Source: Allobosea sp. TND4EK4 (GTDB lineage: Bacteria; Pseudomonadota; Alphaproteobacteria; Rhizobiales; Beijerinckiaceae). Taken from it: a stretch of 64,000 nt of DNA. The notes beneath the pieces were generated by a model that did not search any database, was not told where the DNA came from, and saw only the letters and a list, made by a program, of their open reading frames with translations. Position numbers and translations under genes: made by a program. This document shows, one piece after another, positions 41,854-53,037 of the stretch (its first letter is position 1; each line of letters begins with the position of its first letter). The stretch covers positions 124,001 to 188,000 of the forward strand of contig NZ_FTMO01000003.1 in the NCBI RefSeq assembly GCF_900156025.1. The letters run 5' to 3'.

Positions 41854-44800
41854 TCAGGCGGCCTTCTTCCGCTCGGCGATGCGCACAAGATCAGTCAGCA
41901 GCCGCCTGGTGCCCTTGAGCCTCTGCTCGGCGGTCTCGAAATCGTCGATGAAGACGAGCCGCATGTCGGGGCGGACCTTCGCCAGCGTGCCGATCTTCGC
42001 GACATAGGAGACCAGCCCCTCGGGATTGGCGAACTCGTTGCCGCGGAACGCGACGATGATGCCCTTCGGCCCGGCCTCGACCTTCTCGACATTGGCGCGC
42101 TTGCACAAAGCCTTGATCGCGACGATCTCGAGCAGCTGGTTCACCTCCTCCGGCAGCGGACCGAAGCGGTCGACCAGCTCGGCTCCGAAGGATTGCAGCT
42201 CGTCGTCGTCGTCCATGGTCGAAAGGCGCTTGTACAGCGAGAGGCGCAGGGAAAGATCGCCGATATAGCCTTCCGGGATCGTGACGGGCGCGCCGATCTG
42301 GATCGCCGGCGACCACTGGGTCTCGGTTTCGAACTCGATGCCGGCCTTGAGCGCCGCGACCGCCTCCTCCAGCATCTGCTGATAGAGCTCGTAGCCGACC
42401 TCCTTGATATGGCCGGACTGTTCGTCGCCGAGCAGATTTCCGGCGCCCCGGATATCCAGGTCGTGGCTGGCGAGCTGGAAGCCGGCGCCGAGCGTATCGA
42501 GCGACTGCAGCACCTTGAGGCGCTTCTCGGCGTGGTCGGTCAGCTTGCGGCTGGCCGGCACGGTGAAGAGCGCATAGGCGCGCGTCTTCGAGCGGCCGAC
42601 ACGTCCGCGCAGCTGGTAGAGCTGGGCGAGGCCGAACATGTCGGCGCGGTGGATGACCAGCGTGTTGGCGTTCGGGATGTCGAGGCCGGATTCGACGATC
42701 GTGGTCGAGAGCAGGATGTCGTACTGCCCGTCATAGAAGGCGGTCATCACGTCTTCGAGCGTGCCCGCCGCCATCTGGCCATGGGCGATGCCGACCTTGC
42801 ACTCCGGCACCTGCTTGTCGAGGAAGTCCTTGACCTCGGCGATGTCCTCGATCCGGGGCACGACATAGAAGGACCGCCCTCCCCGATAGCGTTCGCGCAG
42901 CAGCGCCTCGCGCACGATCAGCGGGTCGAAGGGGGTGACGAAGGTGCGTGTCGCCAGTCGGTCGACCGGCGGCGTCGCGATGATCGAGAGCTCGCGCACG
43001 CCGGTCATGGCGAGCTGGAGCGTGCGCGGGATCGGCGTTGCCGTCAGCGTGAGCATGTGCACCTCGGCGCGCAGCTCCTTCAGCTTCTCCTTGTGGGCGA
43101 CGCCGAAATGCTGCTCCTCGTCGACGATGACGAGGCCGAGGTCCTTGAACTCGACGCCCTTGCCGAGCAGCGCATGGGTGCCGACGACGATGTCGAGCGT
43201 GCCGTCCTTGGCGCCCTGCTTCACCGCCTTCAGATCGGCGCTGCCGACGAAGCGCGAGGCCTGGCCGACATGGACCGGCAACCCGGAAAAGCGCTCGGCG
43301 AAGTTGCGGTAGTGCTGGCGCGCGAGCAGCGTCGTCGGGACCACGACCGCGACCTGCTTGCCGTTGAGCGCGCAGGCGAAGGCGGCACGCAGCGCCACCT
43401 CCGTCTTGCCGAAGCCAACATCGCCGCAGACGAGGCGGTCCATCGGCCGCCCGGCCGCCATGTCGTCGAGCACCGCGTCGATCGTGTTCTGCTGGTCCTC
43501 CGTCTCCTCATAGGGGAAGCGGGCGCAGAACTCGTCATAGATGCCGTGCGGCGGGATCAGCCGTGGCGCCTCCTTGAGCATGCGCGCGGCGGCGATCTGG
43601 ATCAGCTTGCCCGCCATCTCCCGGATGCGCTGCTTCAGCTTGGCCTTGCGCGCCTGCCAGCCCCCTCCTCCCAGCCTGTCGAGCTGGACCTCGGTGTCCT
43701 CCGAGCCATAGCGGGAGAGAAGCTCGATGTTCTCGACCGGCAGGAACAGCTTGGAATCGCCGGCGTAGTGGATCTCAAGGCAGTCATGCGGCGCGCCCAC
43801 CGCGGTGATCGACTTCAGGCCGATGAAGCGGCCGATGCCGTGATCGACATGGACAACGATGTCGTTGGGCGAGAGCGAGGAGAGCTCGGCGATGAAATCC
43901 TGCGGGCGCTTGCTCTTGCGCCGCGGGCGAACCAGCCGGTCGCCCAGGATGTCCTGCTCGCCGATGACGGCGAGTTTTCCGGCCTCGAAGCCGCTTTCGA
44001 ACCCCCAGACCGCGAGGCCGATCGTGCCGGGCTTGAGGTCGAAGGCCGCCCTGAGCGAGCCCACCTTCTGCACGGACTTGAGCCCATGGTCCTCGAGCAC
44101 ATGGGCGAGCCGCTCGCGGGAGCCGTCCGACCAGGCGGCGAGGATGACTCGCCGTCCGTCCTTCTCCAGCGCCCGGACATGGCCGACCGCCGCCTCGAAC
44201 ACGCTGCCGGATTCGCCCGCGCGCTCGGCGGCGAAGCTGCGGCCATGCCTGCCGCCGAGATCGAGGATCAGCTTGCCTTCGCTGTCAGGAAGCTGGAACG
44301 GGGTGAGGCTCGCCACACCGGCGGCGTCGACGATGCCGCGCCAGTCGGCCGGCGACAGATAAAGCGCATCGGGCGGCAGCGGCTTGTAGGGAATGCCCCC
44401 CGCCCCGCCCTGCTCCAGGGCCGCCTTGCGGGCGTCGTAATAGTCCTTGATCAGGCTGATGCGCTCGCCGACCGCATCCTCGGCCTGATGGTCGAGGATG
44501 AGCGGGACATCGGGCAGATAGGTGAAGAGCGTGTCGAGCCTGTCGGCCAGCAGCGGCAGCCAGTGCTCCAGACCGGCCGGGCGGCGGCCCTCGCTGACCG
44601 CCTCATAGAGCGTATCGTCGCGGCCGGGCGTGCCGAAGGTCGAGATATAGGACTGGCGGAAGCGGCGGATGCTCTCGCTGGTCATCTGCGCTTCGGACAT
44701 CGGCACGAGGTCGAGCCCGCGCAATTGCCCGGTGGTCCGCTGCGTCTCCGGATCGAAGGTGCGGATCGATTCCAACGTATCGCCGAAGAAATCGAGCCGG

Positions 44801-45402
44801 ATCGGCGCCGGCATGCCGGGCGGAAAGAGATCGACAATACCGCCGCGCACGGCGAATTCGCCGGTCTCGCGAACGGTGGAGGTCCGCAGATAACCGTTGA
44901 TGTCGAGCCAGCGGGCCAGCTCCTCGGTATCGACCATGTTGCCCGGCGCGGCAGAGAAGCTCTCCGACGCGATTTTCCCAAAAGCGGGGACGCGCTGGAG
45001 CGCGGCGTTGACGGTCGTCAGCAGCAGGCGCGGCCGCTCGCCCGACTTGGTCTTGGCGAGGCGTGACAGCGTCGTCATGCGATGGGCGACGACCGCCGGC
45101 GCCGGCGAGACGCGGTCATAGGGCTGGCAGTCCCAGGCCGGGAAGCTCATCACCTCGAGATCAGGCGCGACGAATTGCAGCGCGTTCTCGAGCACCTGCA
45201 GCCGCTGGCCGTCGCGGGCGACGAAGACGAGCAGGGCCGCCCCTTCCGCCTTCTTGGCGCGGGCGCGGGTCAGGTCGGCCAGCACCACCGCATCGAAACC
45301 GTCCGGCACGCCGGCAAGCGTCGGCTTGTCGCCGCGGTTCAGCGCGTCGAGCAGCCGGTCGATGAGCGGCTTGGGCGTCTGGGAGGGAGGCGGGATGCTC
45401 AT
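41854..45402 (-). CDS. mfd: Transcription-repair coupling factor
   Basis: The 1182-residue Mfd has the UvrB-homology N-terminal region and an RNA-polymerase-interaction Tudor-like segment at about residue 510 (NDIVVHVDHGIGRFIGLKSI). The RecG-like SF2 helicase has Walker A GDVGFGKTEVALRA near 655, DEEQHFG near 762, LTATPIPRTLQ and the TRG motif GVRELSIIATPP. The C-terminal TRCF domain is present. E. coli Mfd is 1148 residues. The start MSIPPPSQTP is preferred because codons upstream fall in the GTCAT-type repeat. It removes RNA polymerase stalled at lesions and recruits UvrA. Confidence 0.97.
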   Translation of the reverse strand: MSIPPPSQTPKPLIDRLLDALNRGDKPTLAGVPDGFDAVVLADLTRARAKKAEGAALLVFVARDGQRLQVLENALQFVAPDLEVMSFPAWDCQPYDRVSPAPAVVAHRMTTLSRLAKTKSGERPRLLLTTVNAALQRVPAFGKIASESFSAAPGNMVDTEELARWLDINGYLRTSTVRETGEFAVRGGIVDLFPPGMPAPIRLDFFGDTLESIRTFDPETQRTTGQLRGLDLVPMSEAQMTSESIRRFRQSYISTFGTPGRDDTLYEAVSEGRRPAGLEHWLPLLADRLDTLFTYLPDVPLILDHQAEDAVGERISLIKDYYDARKAALEQGGAGGIPYKPLPPDALYLSPADWRGIVDAAGVASLTPFQLPDSEGKLILDLGGRHGRSFAAERAGESGSVFEAAVGHVRALEKDGRRVILAAWSDGSRERLAHVLEDHGLKSVQKVGSLRAAFDLKPGTIGLAVWGFESGFEAGKLAVIGEQDILGDRLVRPRRKSKRPQDFIAELSSLSPNDIVVHVDHGIGRFIGLKSITAVGAPHDCLEIHYAGDSKLFLPVENIELLSRYGSEDTEVQLDRLGGGGWQARKAKLKQRIREMAGKLIQIAAARMLKEAPRLIPPHGIYDEFCARFPYEETEDQQNTIDAVLDDMAAGRPMDRLVCGDVGFGKTEVALRAAFACALNGKQVAVVVPTTLLARQHYRNFAERFSGLPVHVGQASRFVGSADLKAVKQGAKDGTLDIVVGTHALLGKGVEFKDLGLVIVDEEQHFGVAHKEKLKELRAEVHMLTLTATPIPRTLQLAMTGVRELSIIATPPVDRLATRTFVTPFDPLIVREALLRERYRGGRSFYVVPRIEDIAEVKDFLDKQVPECKVGIAHGQMAAGTLEDVMTAFYDGQYDILLSTTIVESGLDIPNANTLVIHRADMFGLAQLYQLRGRVGRSKTRAYALFTVPASRKLTDHAEKRLKVLQSLDTLGAGFQLASHDLDIRGAGNLLGDEQSGHIKEVGYELYQQMLEEAVAALKAGIEFETETQWSPAIQIGAPVTIPEGYIGDLSLRLSLYKRLSTMDDDDELQSFGAELVDRFGPLPEEVNQLLEIVAIKALCKRANVEKVEAGPKGIIVAFRGNEFANPEGLVSYVAKIGTLAKVRPDMRLVFIDDFETAEQRLKGTRRLLTDLVRIAERKKAA

Positions 45403-45427
45403 GTCGTCGTCTTCTCGAATATGTGAG

Positions 45428-45539
45428 GTCATCCCGGACAAGCCGCGAAGCGGCGCAGATCCGGGATCGATGCCTGACGCTCGATCGGCTGCGCTCCGGA
45501 ATGGATCCCGGGTCTACGCTTCGCTACGCCCGGGATGAC
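45428..45539. repeat. GTCAT...ATGAC-bounded mosaic repeat between mfd and sdhE
   Basis: The element runs GTCATCCCGGACAAGCCGCG at one end to GCCCGGGATGAC at the other. Internal inverted segments include GATCCGGGATC and GGATCCCGGGTC. It shares its ends with the repeats at 18906, 24846 and 49383. It separates two minus-strand genes and supplies most of the 156 bp between them. Confidence 0.7.
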
Positions 45540-45561
45540 AGCGCGCGCTCTTCAACAGTGC

Positions 45562-45858
45562 TCACACATGAATCGGCTTGTCGTGCCGGTGGAAAGCCTT
45601 GAGCCTGCGGAACAGTTCCGTGTCGTAATTCGCGGGCACGGGAGCCTCTCCGGTCACCCAGCTCAGCAAGTCCCGATCCAGGACCTCGATCAGCCGCTCG
45701 AACTCGTCGAGTTCCATGTCGGTGAAGCCGGCAATGGCGTCGTCGGCGAAGCGGCCCATGATCAGGTCCATCTCGCGCATGCCGCGATGCCAGGCGCGGA
45801 ACAGCACCTTGCGGCGGCGGGGATCGAGATCGGCGCTGGAGCGGGTCGAGCCGGACAT
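45562..45858 (-). CDS. sdhE: FAD assembly factor SdhE (DUF339)
   Basis: The 98-residue protein has the SdhE/YgfY signature: RRRKVLFRAWHRGMREMDLIMGRFADDAI, where the RGxxE-type motif RGMREMD contacts the flavoprotein subunit, and DELEFERLIEVLDRDLLSWVTG. It attaches FAD covalently to succinate dehydrogenase. It is divergent from recG over 160 bp. The start MSGSTRSSADLDPRRRK gives the normal family length. Confidence 0.93.
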   Translation of the reverse strand: MSGSTRSSADLDPRRRKVLFRAWHRGMREMDLIMGRFADDAIAGFTDMELDEFERLIEVLDRDLLSWVTGEAPVPANYDTELFRRLKAFHRHDKPIHV

Positions 45859-46018
45859 GCAGAACCTCGGGGCAGGAAAACCATGGGGGGACGGTTCAAT
45901 GGCAGCAGGGCCGGCCCCGTCGCGGAACCCGCCTCTGCCGGCTATATAGCGATGCAACCTCGCGGAGTCAGCGGCCAACGGCCGGCGACCTTCGCGCTCC
46001 TGACAGCAGCGAGTCGCC

Positions 46019-48118
46019 TTGCGCCCCTCGATCCTCGATCCTCTCTTCGCCCCGGCCACGACGCTCGCCGGTGTCGGGCCCAAGCTCGGCAAGGTGCTCG
46101 ACCGGTTCCTCGGCAGCGAGGCGCAGGGCGCGCGCGCCATCGATCTGATCTTCCATCTGCCGACCGGCGCGATCGACCGCCGGCCAAGCCCCTCGATCGC
46201 GGAAGCCCCGATCGGCGACATCGCGACCTTCACCGCCCGGGTCACCGAGCACCGCCCTGCCCCGGCCGGCAAGAAGGCGCCCTACCGCATCCTCGTGGAG
46301 GACGAGAGCGGCGACGTGACGCTCGTCTTCTTCCATGCCGATTCCCGCCATCTCGGTTTGAGCCTCCCGGTCGGCGCCGTCCGCCTCTTCTCCGGCAAGC
46401 TCGAATTGTGGGACGGGATGCGGCAGATGGTGCATCCCGAGCGCATCCTCGATCCCAAGCTCGCCGGCACGCTGCCCGCCTTCGAGCCGGTCTATCCCCT
46501 GACGGAGGGAATCGGCCCCAGGGTGATGGCGCGCATCGTCCAGGCCGCCGCCGAGCGATGCCCCGAGATGCCGGAGTGGCAGGATCCGGCCTTCCTCGCG
46601 AAGAACGACTTTCCAGCTTTCAGGCAGGCGATCGAGGCGCTGCACCACCCGGCCGACCGCAAGGCGGCCGAGGGCGACACCGTCGCGCGCCGCCGTGTCG
46701 GCTACGACGAATTGCTGGCGAGCCAGATCGCGCTCGCGCTCGTGCGCCGCCAGCAGAAGAAGGTCGCGGGCCGCGCGACGAGCGGGGACGGCGGCGTGCG
46801 CTACCGCATCCAATCCGCCCTGCCCTTCGAATTGACCGAGGGCCAGCGCAAGGCCATCGCCGACATCCACGCCGACATGGCGAAGCCGGAGCGCATGCTG
46901 CGCCTGCTCCAGGGCGATGTCGGCTCCGGCAAGACGGTGGTCGCGCTGATGGCGATGGCGGCCGCGGCCGAAGCCGGCCGGCAATCCGTGCTGATGGCGC
47001 CGACGGAAATCCTTGCTCGCCAGCATGCAGAGCGTCTGGCCCCCCTTGCCCAGCAAGCCGGCCTCAAGCTCGCTTTGCTGACCGGCCGCGAGAAGGGCGC
47101 CGGGCGCCGGCAGGTGCTGGAGGGCCTCGCCGACGGCTCGATCGACATCGCGGTCGGCACCCATGCGCTGTTCCAGGAGGGCGTCGCCTTCCGTGACCTC
47201 GCGCTCGCCGTCGTCGACGAGCAGCACCGCTTCGGCGTGCATCAGCGCCTTCTGCTCGGCTCCAAGGGCGAGGCCGTCGACGTGCTGGTGATGACGGCGA
47301 CGCCGATCCCGCGCACACTCTCGCTGACCTGGTTCGGCGACATGGACATCTCGATCCTCTCCGAGAAGCCGGCCGGGCGGAAGCCGATCGTCACCCGCGC
47401 CGTCTCCTCCGAGCGCTACGACGAGGTCGTCGGCGCGATCGGCCGCGCGATCGAGGGCGGGGCGCAGGCCTACTGGGTCTGCCCGTTGGTGCAGGAATCC
47501 GACACGCTCGACGTCGCTGCGGCGCAGGAGCGCTATGAGGCCCTGCGCGAGATCTTCGGCGACAAGGTCGGCCTGTTGCACGGGCAGATGCCCGGGCGCG
47601 ACAAGGACGCCGCCATGGCCGCCTTCGTCGCGGGTCAGACGCGCATTCTCGTCTCGACCACGGTGATCGAGGTCGGTGTCGACGTGCCCAATGCCAGCGT
47701 CATGGTGATCGAGCATGCGGAGCGCTTCGGCCTCGCCCAACTCCATCAGCTGCGGGGGCGTATCGGTCGTGGCCAGGCCGCCTCGACCTGCCTGCTGCTC
47801 TACAAGGGTCCGCTGGGGCCGGTGGCCGAGGCGCGCCTCACCATCATGCGCGAGACCGAGGACGGCTTCCGCATCGCCGAGGAGGATCTGCGCCTGCGCG
47901 GCGAAGGCGAGGTGCTCGGCACCAAGCAATCCGGCTCTCCGGACTGGCGCATCGCCCGTCCGGAAATCGACGGCGACCTGCTGGTCGCCGCGCGCGACGA
48001 TGCGCGTCTGATGATCGAGCGCGATCCGCATCTGGAGACCCCGCGCGGTCAGGCCGTGCGCGCGCTGCTCTATCTCTTCGAGCGGGATGTCGCGATCAGG
48101 CTGCTGCGGGCAGGGTAA
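46019..48118 (+). CDS. recG: ATP-dependent DNA helicase RecG
   Basis: The 699-residue RecG has the wedge/OB region (TTLAGVGPKLGKVLDRFLG, IATFTARVTEHRP). The helicase core has LLQGDVGSGKTVVALMA near 300, VVDEQHRFGVHQR near 400, MTATPIPRTLSLT, the TRG helical hairpin and EVGVDVPNASVMVIEHAERFGLAQLHQLRGRIGRG. The start is TTG; no in-frame ATG lies close upstream. It remodels stalled forks and R-loops. Convergent with the DUF502 gene, with only 3 bp between stops. Confidence 0.96.
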   Translation: MRPSILDPLFAPATTLAGVGPKLGKVLDRFLGSEAQGARAIDLIFHLPTGAIDRRPSPSIAEAPIGDIATFTARVTEHRPAPAGKKAPYRILVEDESGDVTLVFFHADSRHLGLSLPVGAVRLFSGKLELWDGMRQMVHPERILDPKLAGTLPAFEPVYPLTEGIGPRVMARIVQAAAERCPEMPEWQDPAFLAKNDFPAFRQAIEALHHPADRKAAEGDTVARRRVGYDELLASQIALALVRRQQKKVAGRATSGDGGVRYRIQSALPFELTEGQRKAIADIHADMAKPERMLRLLQGDVGSGKTVVALMAMAAAAEAGRQSVLMAPTEILARQHAERLAPLAQQAGLKLALLTGREKGAGRRQVLEGLADGSIDIAVGTHALFQEGVAFRDLALAVVDEQHRFGVHQRLLLGSKGEAVDVLVMTATPIPRTLSLTWFGDMDISILSEKPAGRKPIVTRAVSSERYDEVVGAIGRAIEGGAQAYWVCPLVQESDTLDVAAAQERYEALREIFGDKVGLLHGQMPGRDKDAAMAAFVAGQTRILVSTTVIEVGVDVPNASVMVIEHAERFGLAQLHQLRGRIGRGQAASTCLLLYKGPLGPVAEARLTIMRETEDGFRIAEEDLRLRGEGEVLGTKQSGSPDWRIARPEIDGDLLVAARDDARLMIERDPHLETPRGQAVRALLYLFERDVAIRLLRAG

Positions 48119-48121
48119 AGC

Positions 48122-48859
48122 TCAATTGAGCTTGACGGCCGCCGGCGCCAGCTTGGCCGCCCCCTCGCCGGGCTGGATCAGCCCGGCGGACATGATCAGC
48201 TTGGCGCCCTCCTCGATCGAAATCGAGAGTTCGATGACCTCGCGCCTGGGCAGGTAAAAGAAGAAGCCCGTCGTGGGGTTCGGCGTGCAGGGCAGAAAGA
48301 CGCCGATCTGCTCGTCGCCCGGCGCTGGCCCGTCTCCGTTCTGGCCGCCCGGCAGGCGCGCTGCGATGTCGGGTGCCGCCTCCTGCGCGATGAAGACGAC
48401 AGACCACATGCCCGGCTGGGGAAACTGCACCATGCCGACCTTCCGGAACGAGGTGCCCGACTGGGAGAAGATCGTTTCGAAGACCTGCTTCACCCCCTTG
48501 TAGATGCCGCGCACGAACGGCATGCGGTCGAGCATCGCCTCGCCGGCGCGGATCAGCGAACGGCCGACGAGATTGGCGGTGAGAAAGCCGAGCAGCGTCA
48601 GCGCGACAAGCGCGATGACGAGGCCGATTCCGGGAACGGGATAAGGCAGATAGGCGTCGGGCAGATAGGCGCTCGGGATCAGAGGCTTGACCAGCCCGTC
48701 GATGAGGGTGACGAACCACCATGTCACCCAGGCGGTGATGGCCAGGGGCGCGGCGATCACCAGCCCGGTCAGGAAATAGCGCCGCAGCCGCGCGCCGAAG
48801 GTGGGGCCCGCGGGCTCGGACGGGAGCATGAGACGTGGATCGAATGGTGGTGCTGTCAT
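48122..48859 (-). CDS. DUF502-family inner-membrane protein
   Basis: The 245-residue protein has two long hydrophobic segments (YFLTGLVIAAPLAITAWVTWWFV at about 28-50 and VPGIGLVIALVALTLLGFLTANLVG). It has the family motifs LDRMPFVRGIYKGVKQVFE and PTGFFFYLPRREVIELSISIEEGAKLIMSAG. The biochemical role of DUF502 is unknown. The start MTAPPFDPR is chosen because it precedes the first family-conserved stretch by a normal distance. Confidence 0.9.
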   Translation of the reverse strand: MTAPPFDPRLMLPSEPAGPTFGARLRRYFLTGLVIAAPLAITAWVTWWFVTLIDGLVKPLIPSAYLPDAYLPYPVPGIGLVIALVALTLLGFLTANLVGRSLIRAGEAMLDRMPFVRGIYKGVKQVFETIFSQSGTSFRKVGMVQFPQPGMWSVVFIAQEAAPDIAARLPGGQNGDGPAPGDEQIGVFLPCTPNPTTGFFFYLPRREVIELSISIEEGAKLIMSAGLIQPGEGAAKLAPAAVKLN

Positions 48860-48995
48860 CGCCTCATGCCGCCGGTTCCTCCAGCGCGACGGTCGCGGCT
48901 GGCCGAGAATCGCGCCTGGAGTCGCGCCGGGCCAGAATAGGCGAGCCGGCGCCTGCTGCCATCCCCCGCAAGCCAAGCCCAGCAAGGATGATGCC

Positions 48996-49370
48996 GTGAC
49001 GGAGCGCCGGCGCTGGACGAAGCCCCTCTATTTCGCCGCGGGATGGGCCTTCACGGGCCTGGGTGTCATCGGACTGGTGCTGCCGCTGATGCCGGGCACG
49101 GTCTTCCTGATCCTGGCGGCCTTCTGCTTCTCACGCTCGTCGCCGCGCTTCGAAGCCTGGCTGATCGGCCATCCTCGGCTCGGTCCCCATGTGCGGCGCT
49201 GGCGGGAAAGGGGTACGATCTCACGCCGCGTGAAGATCATCGCCTGCAGCTCGATGGCGGCGAGCTTCGTCCTGGTGACGCTGACGAGTGCGCCACCGAT
49301 CGCGCTGGTCGCGACGGCGCTCTGCCTGCTGGCCTCCGGGGCTTATGTGGCGAGCCGGCCGGAGGGATGA
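48996..49370 (+). CDS. DUF454/YbaN-family membrane protein
   Basis: The 124-residue protein has the compact DUF454 pattern: FAAGWAFTGLGVIGLVLPLMPGTVFLILAAFCFSRSSPRFEAWLIGHPRLGPHVRRWRERGTISRRVKI, and two more hydrophobic stretches. It starts with GTG (VTERRRWTKPL); AAGGATG precedes it. Divergent from the DUF502 gene. Function unknown. Confidence 0.88.
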   Translation: MTERRRWTKPLYFAAGWAFTGLGVIGLVLPLMPGTVFLILAAFCFSRSSPRFEAWLIGHPRLGPHVRRWRERGTISRRVKIIACSSMAASFVLVTLTSAPPIALVATALCLLASGAYVASRPEG

Positions 49371-49382
49371 TGCCTGCACTCC

Positions 49383-49467
49383 GTCATTGCGAGCCCAGCG
49401 AAGCAATCCACGGGGCGTCGAGCCCTGCCGCTCTGGATTGCCTCGTCGCTTCGCTCCTCGCAATGAC
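49383..49467. repeat. GTCATTGCGAG...CTCGCAATGAC intergenic repeat
   Basis: The 85-bp element is an imperfect inverted repeat beginning GTCATTGCGAGC and ending CCTCGCAATGAC. It has GAAGCAATCCA and GGATTGCCTCGTCGCTTCG as inner arms. It has the same end pentamers as the CCCGGG-type repeats but a different core. It lies between two convergent genes, 9 bp before the glmS stop. Confidence 0.72.
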
Positions 49468-49475
49468 GCGAAGCC

Positions 49476-51302
<1,827 letters not shown>

Positions 51303-51412
51303 GAGCGAGCCCCTTGAAATCGTGACGATGGGGAAGCGCATAAGCGCGAAATGCGCCGCCGCCTAATCAATCTGCGTGACGAACTGTGAATGCAGGCCCA
51401 ACGGCCGGCGGC

Positions 51413-52783
51413 TCAGGGCCCGGCCCGGCGCGCCTTCAGAGCCGCGGCGGCGCGGAACCGGCTGGCCCAGCCCGCCTTCTCGACCTGCCGCGCCCGGCCC
51501 ACCGCCAACGCATCGGCCCCGACATCCTGGGTGATGACGGAGCCGGAACCGACATAGGCGCCGTCGCCGATCGTCACGGGCGCAACCAGCGCCGAGTTTG
51601 AGCCGACGAAGGCCCCTGCCCCGATCACCGTCCTGGCCTTGTTGAATCCGTCGTAGTTGCAGGTGATCGTCCCGGCACCGATATTCGCGCCCGCTCCGAC
51701 CGAGGCATCGCCGATATAGGTGAGGTGGTTGACCTTGGCGCCGGCGCCGATCTCCGACGCCTTGATCTCCACGAAATTGCCGACCCGGGCCTTCTCCGCC
51801 AGTTTTGCGCCTGGCCGCAGGCGCCCATAGGGGCCGACGCTGGCCGAAGGGCCGACCTCGGCGCCTTCGAGATGCGAGAAGGCATGGATCACGGCGCCGT
51901 CGGCAACGCTCACCCCGGGCCCGAAGACGCAGTTCGGCTCGATCACCACATCGCGGCCGATCTGCGTGTCGAAGCTGAAGAACACGGTCTCGGGGGCCAC
52001 CAGCGTCGCCCCCTCCGCCATGACCGCCAGGCGCTTGCGGGCCTGGAACTCGGCCTCCGCGGCGGCGAGCTGGATGCGGTCGTTGACGCCCATCACCTCG
52101 TTTGCCGGGGCGCGTGTCTCCGTCGCCTTCAGCCCGCGCGAGCGCGCGACCTCGACCGCATCGGGCAGGTAGAATTCGCGCTGGGCATTGTCGTCGCCGA
52201 TCGCCTCGAGAATCGGCAGCGCGTCCGCGCCAGAAAGCGCCATCAGCCCGGCATTGCACAGCACGATCCGGCGCTGCTCCGGCGTCGCGTCCTTGTGCTC
52301 CACGATCGCGTCGAGCTGCCCGTCGGCGAAGACGAGCCGGCCATAGCCGGTCGGGTCCTCCGCAACGAAGGCGAGCACGGCGACCGCCGCTCCGGCGGCG
52401 AGCTCTGCGCGCAGCGCCCGGAAGGTCTCCGGCCGGACGAGCGGCGTGTCGGCGAAGGCGACGATCACGTCGTCATAGCCGGCTTGCAGTGCCTCGCGCG
52501 CGGCGAGCACGGCATGGGCCGTTCCGCGCCGCTCGTGCTGGTATGCGAGCGTCGCGGCCGGAAAATGGGAGAGCGCCTCGGCGCCCACCTCGGGCCGCTC
52601 GGGCGAGACGACGACGCACACGGCCGACGCGCCGGCCTCCGAGACAGCCGCCAGGGCATGACCCAGCAGGGAGCGGCCGGCAACGGCGTGCAGCACCTTC
52701 GGACGGGCCGATTTCATCCGCGTGCCCTCGCCTGCCGCCAGGATGATCGCGAGGCATGAGCGATCGGGCTGTATTTCCGTCAT
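51413..52783 (-). CDS. glmU: Bifunctional N-acetylglucosamine-1-phosphate uridyltransferase / glucosamine-1-phosphate acetyltransferase
   Basis: The 456-residue GlmU has the uridyltransferase loop [21 protein letters not shown] at about 12-32, then [12 protein letters not shown] left-handed beta-helix follows, made of hexapeptide repeats ([59 protein letters not shown]). The acetyltransferase histidine and the NYDG loop are present. It provides UDP-GlcNAc, using the product of glmS made from the same transcript. Confidence 0.96.
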   Translation of the reverse strand: MTEIQPDRSCLAIILAAGEGTRMKSARPKVLHAVAGRSLLGHALAAVSEAGASAVCVVVSPERPEVGAEALSHFPAATLAYQHERRGTAHAVLAAREALQAGYDDVIVAFADTPLVRPETFRALRAELAAGAAVAVLAFVAEDPTGYGRLVFADGQLDAIVEHKDATPEQRRIVLCNAGLMALSGADALPILEAIGDDNAQREFYLPDAVEVARSRGLKATETRAPANEVMGVNDRIQLAAAEAEFQARKRLAVMAEGATLVAPETVFFSFDTQIGRDVVIEPNCVFGPGVSVADGAVIHAFSHLEGAEVGPSASVGPYGRLRPGAKLAEKARVGNFVEIKASEIGAGAKVNHLTYIGDASVGAGANIGAGTITCNYDGFNKARTVIGAGAFVGSNSALVAPVTIGDGAYVGSGSVITQDVGADALAVGRARQVEKAGWASRFRAAAALKARRAGP

Positions 52784-53037
52784 CTTTGTCGTGTCCCTTT
52801 GCCGGCGCGATCCGGATCGCCTTCGATTCCGCGCATGCGGGCATTGCAGGCAGGGTGGATAGCCGATCCGCGCGGCTTTTGCCAAAGTCGCCCGAGATCA
52901 AAAGGGGCAAAGCTGCGCCGGATGGTGCGCCGAGACATGTGCGGCGCCGTTTTCGCGCGTCGGCTTCTTCCAGCTCCATTTGAAATGTTCTAGAAGCGCC
53001 GGGGCCGAAGGGCGTCGTCCTGCGCAGTTTGGGTAAA

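Noticed and set aside
41440..45066. A 1208-codon open frame on the plus strand
   Set aside because: It lies wholly antisense to mfd, is rich in Arg/Asp/His low-complexity translation typical of a high-GC shadow frame, and contains no recognisable domain.
48801..48995. An N-terminal extension of the DUF454 protein
   Set aside because: The extra codons read as Arg/Gly-rich non-conserved text overlapping the DUF502 gene, and a GTG with a ribosome site at 48996 gives the normal family length.
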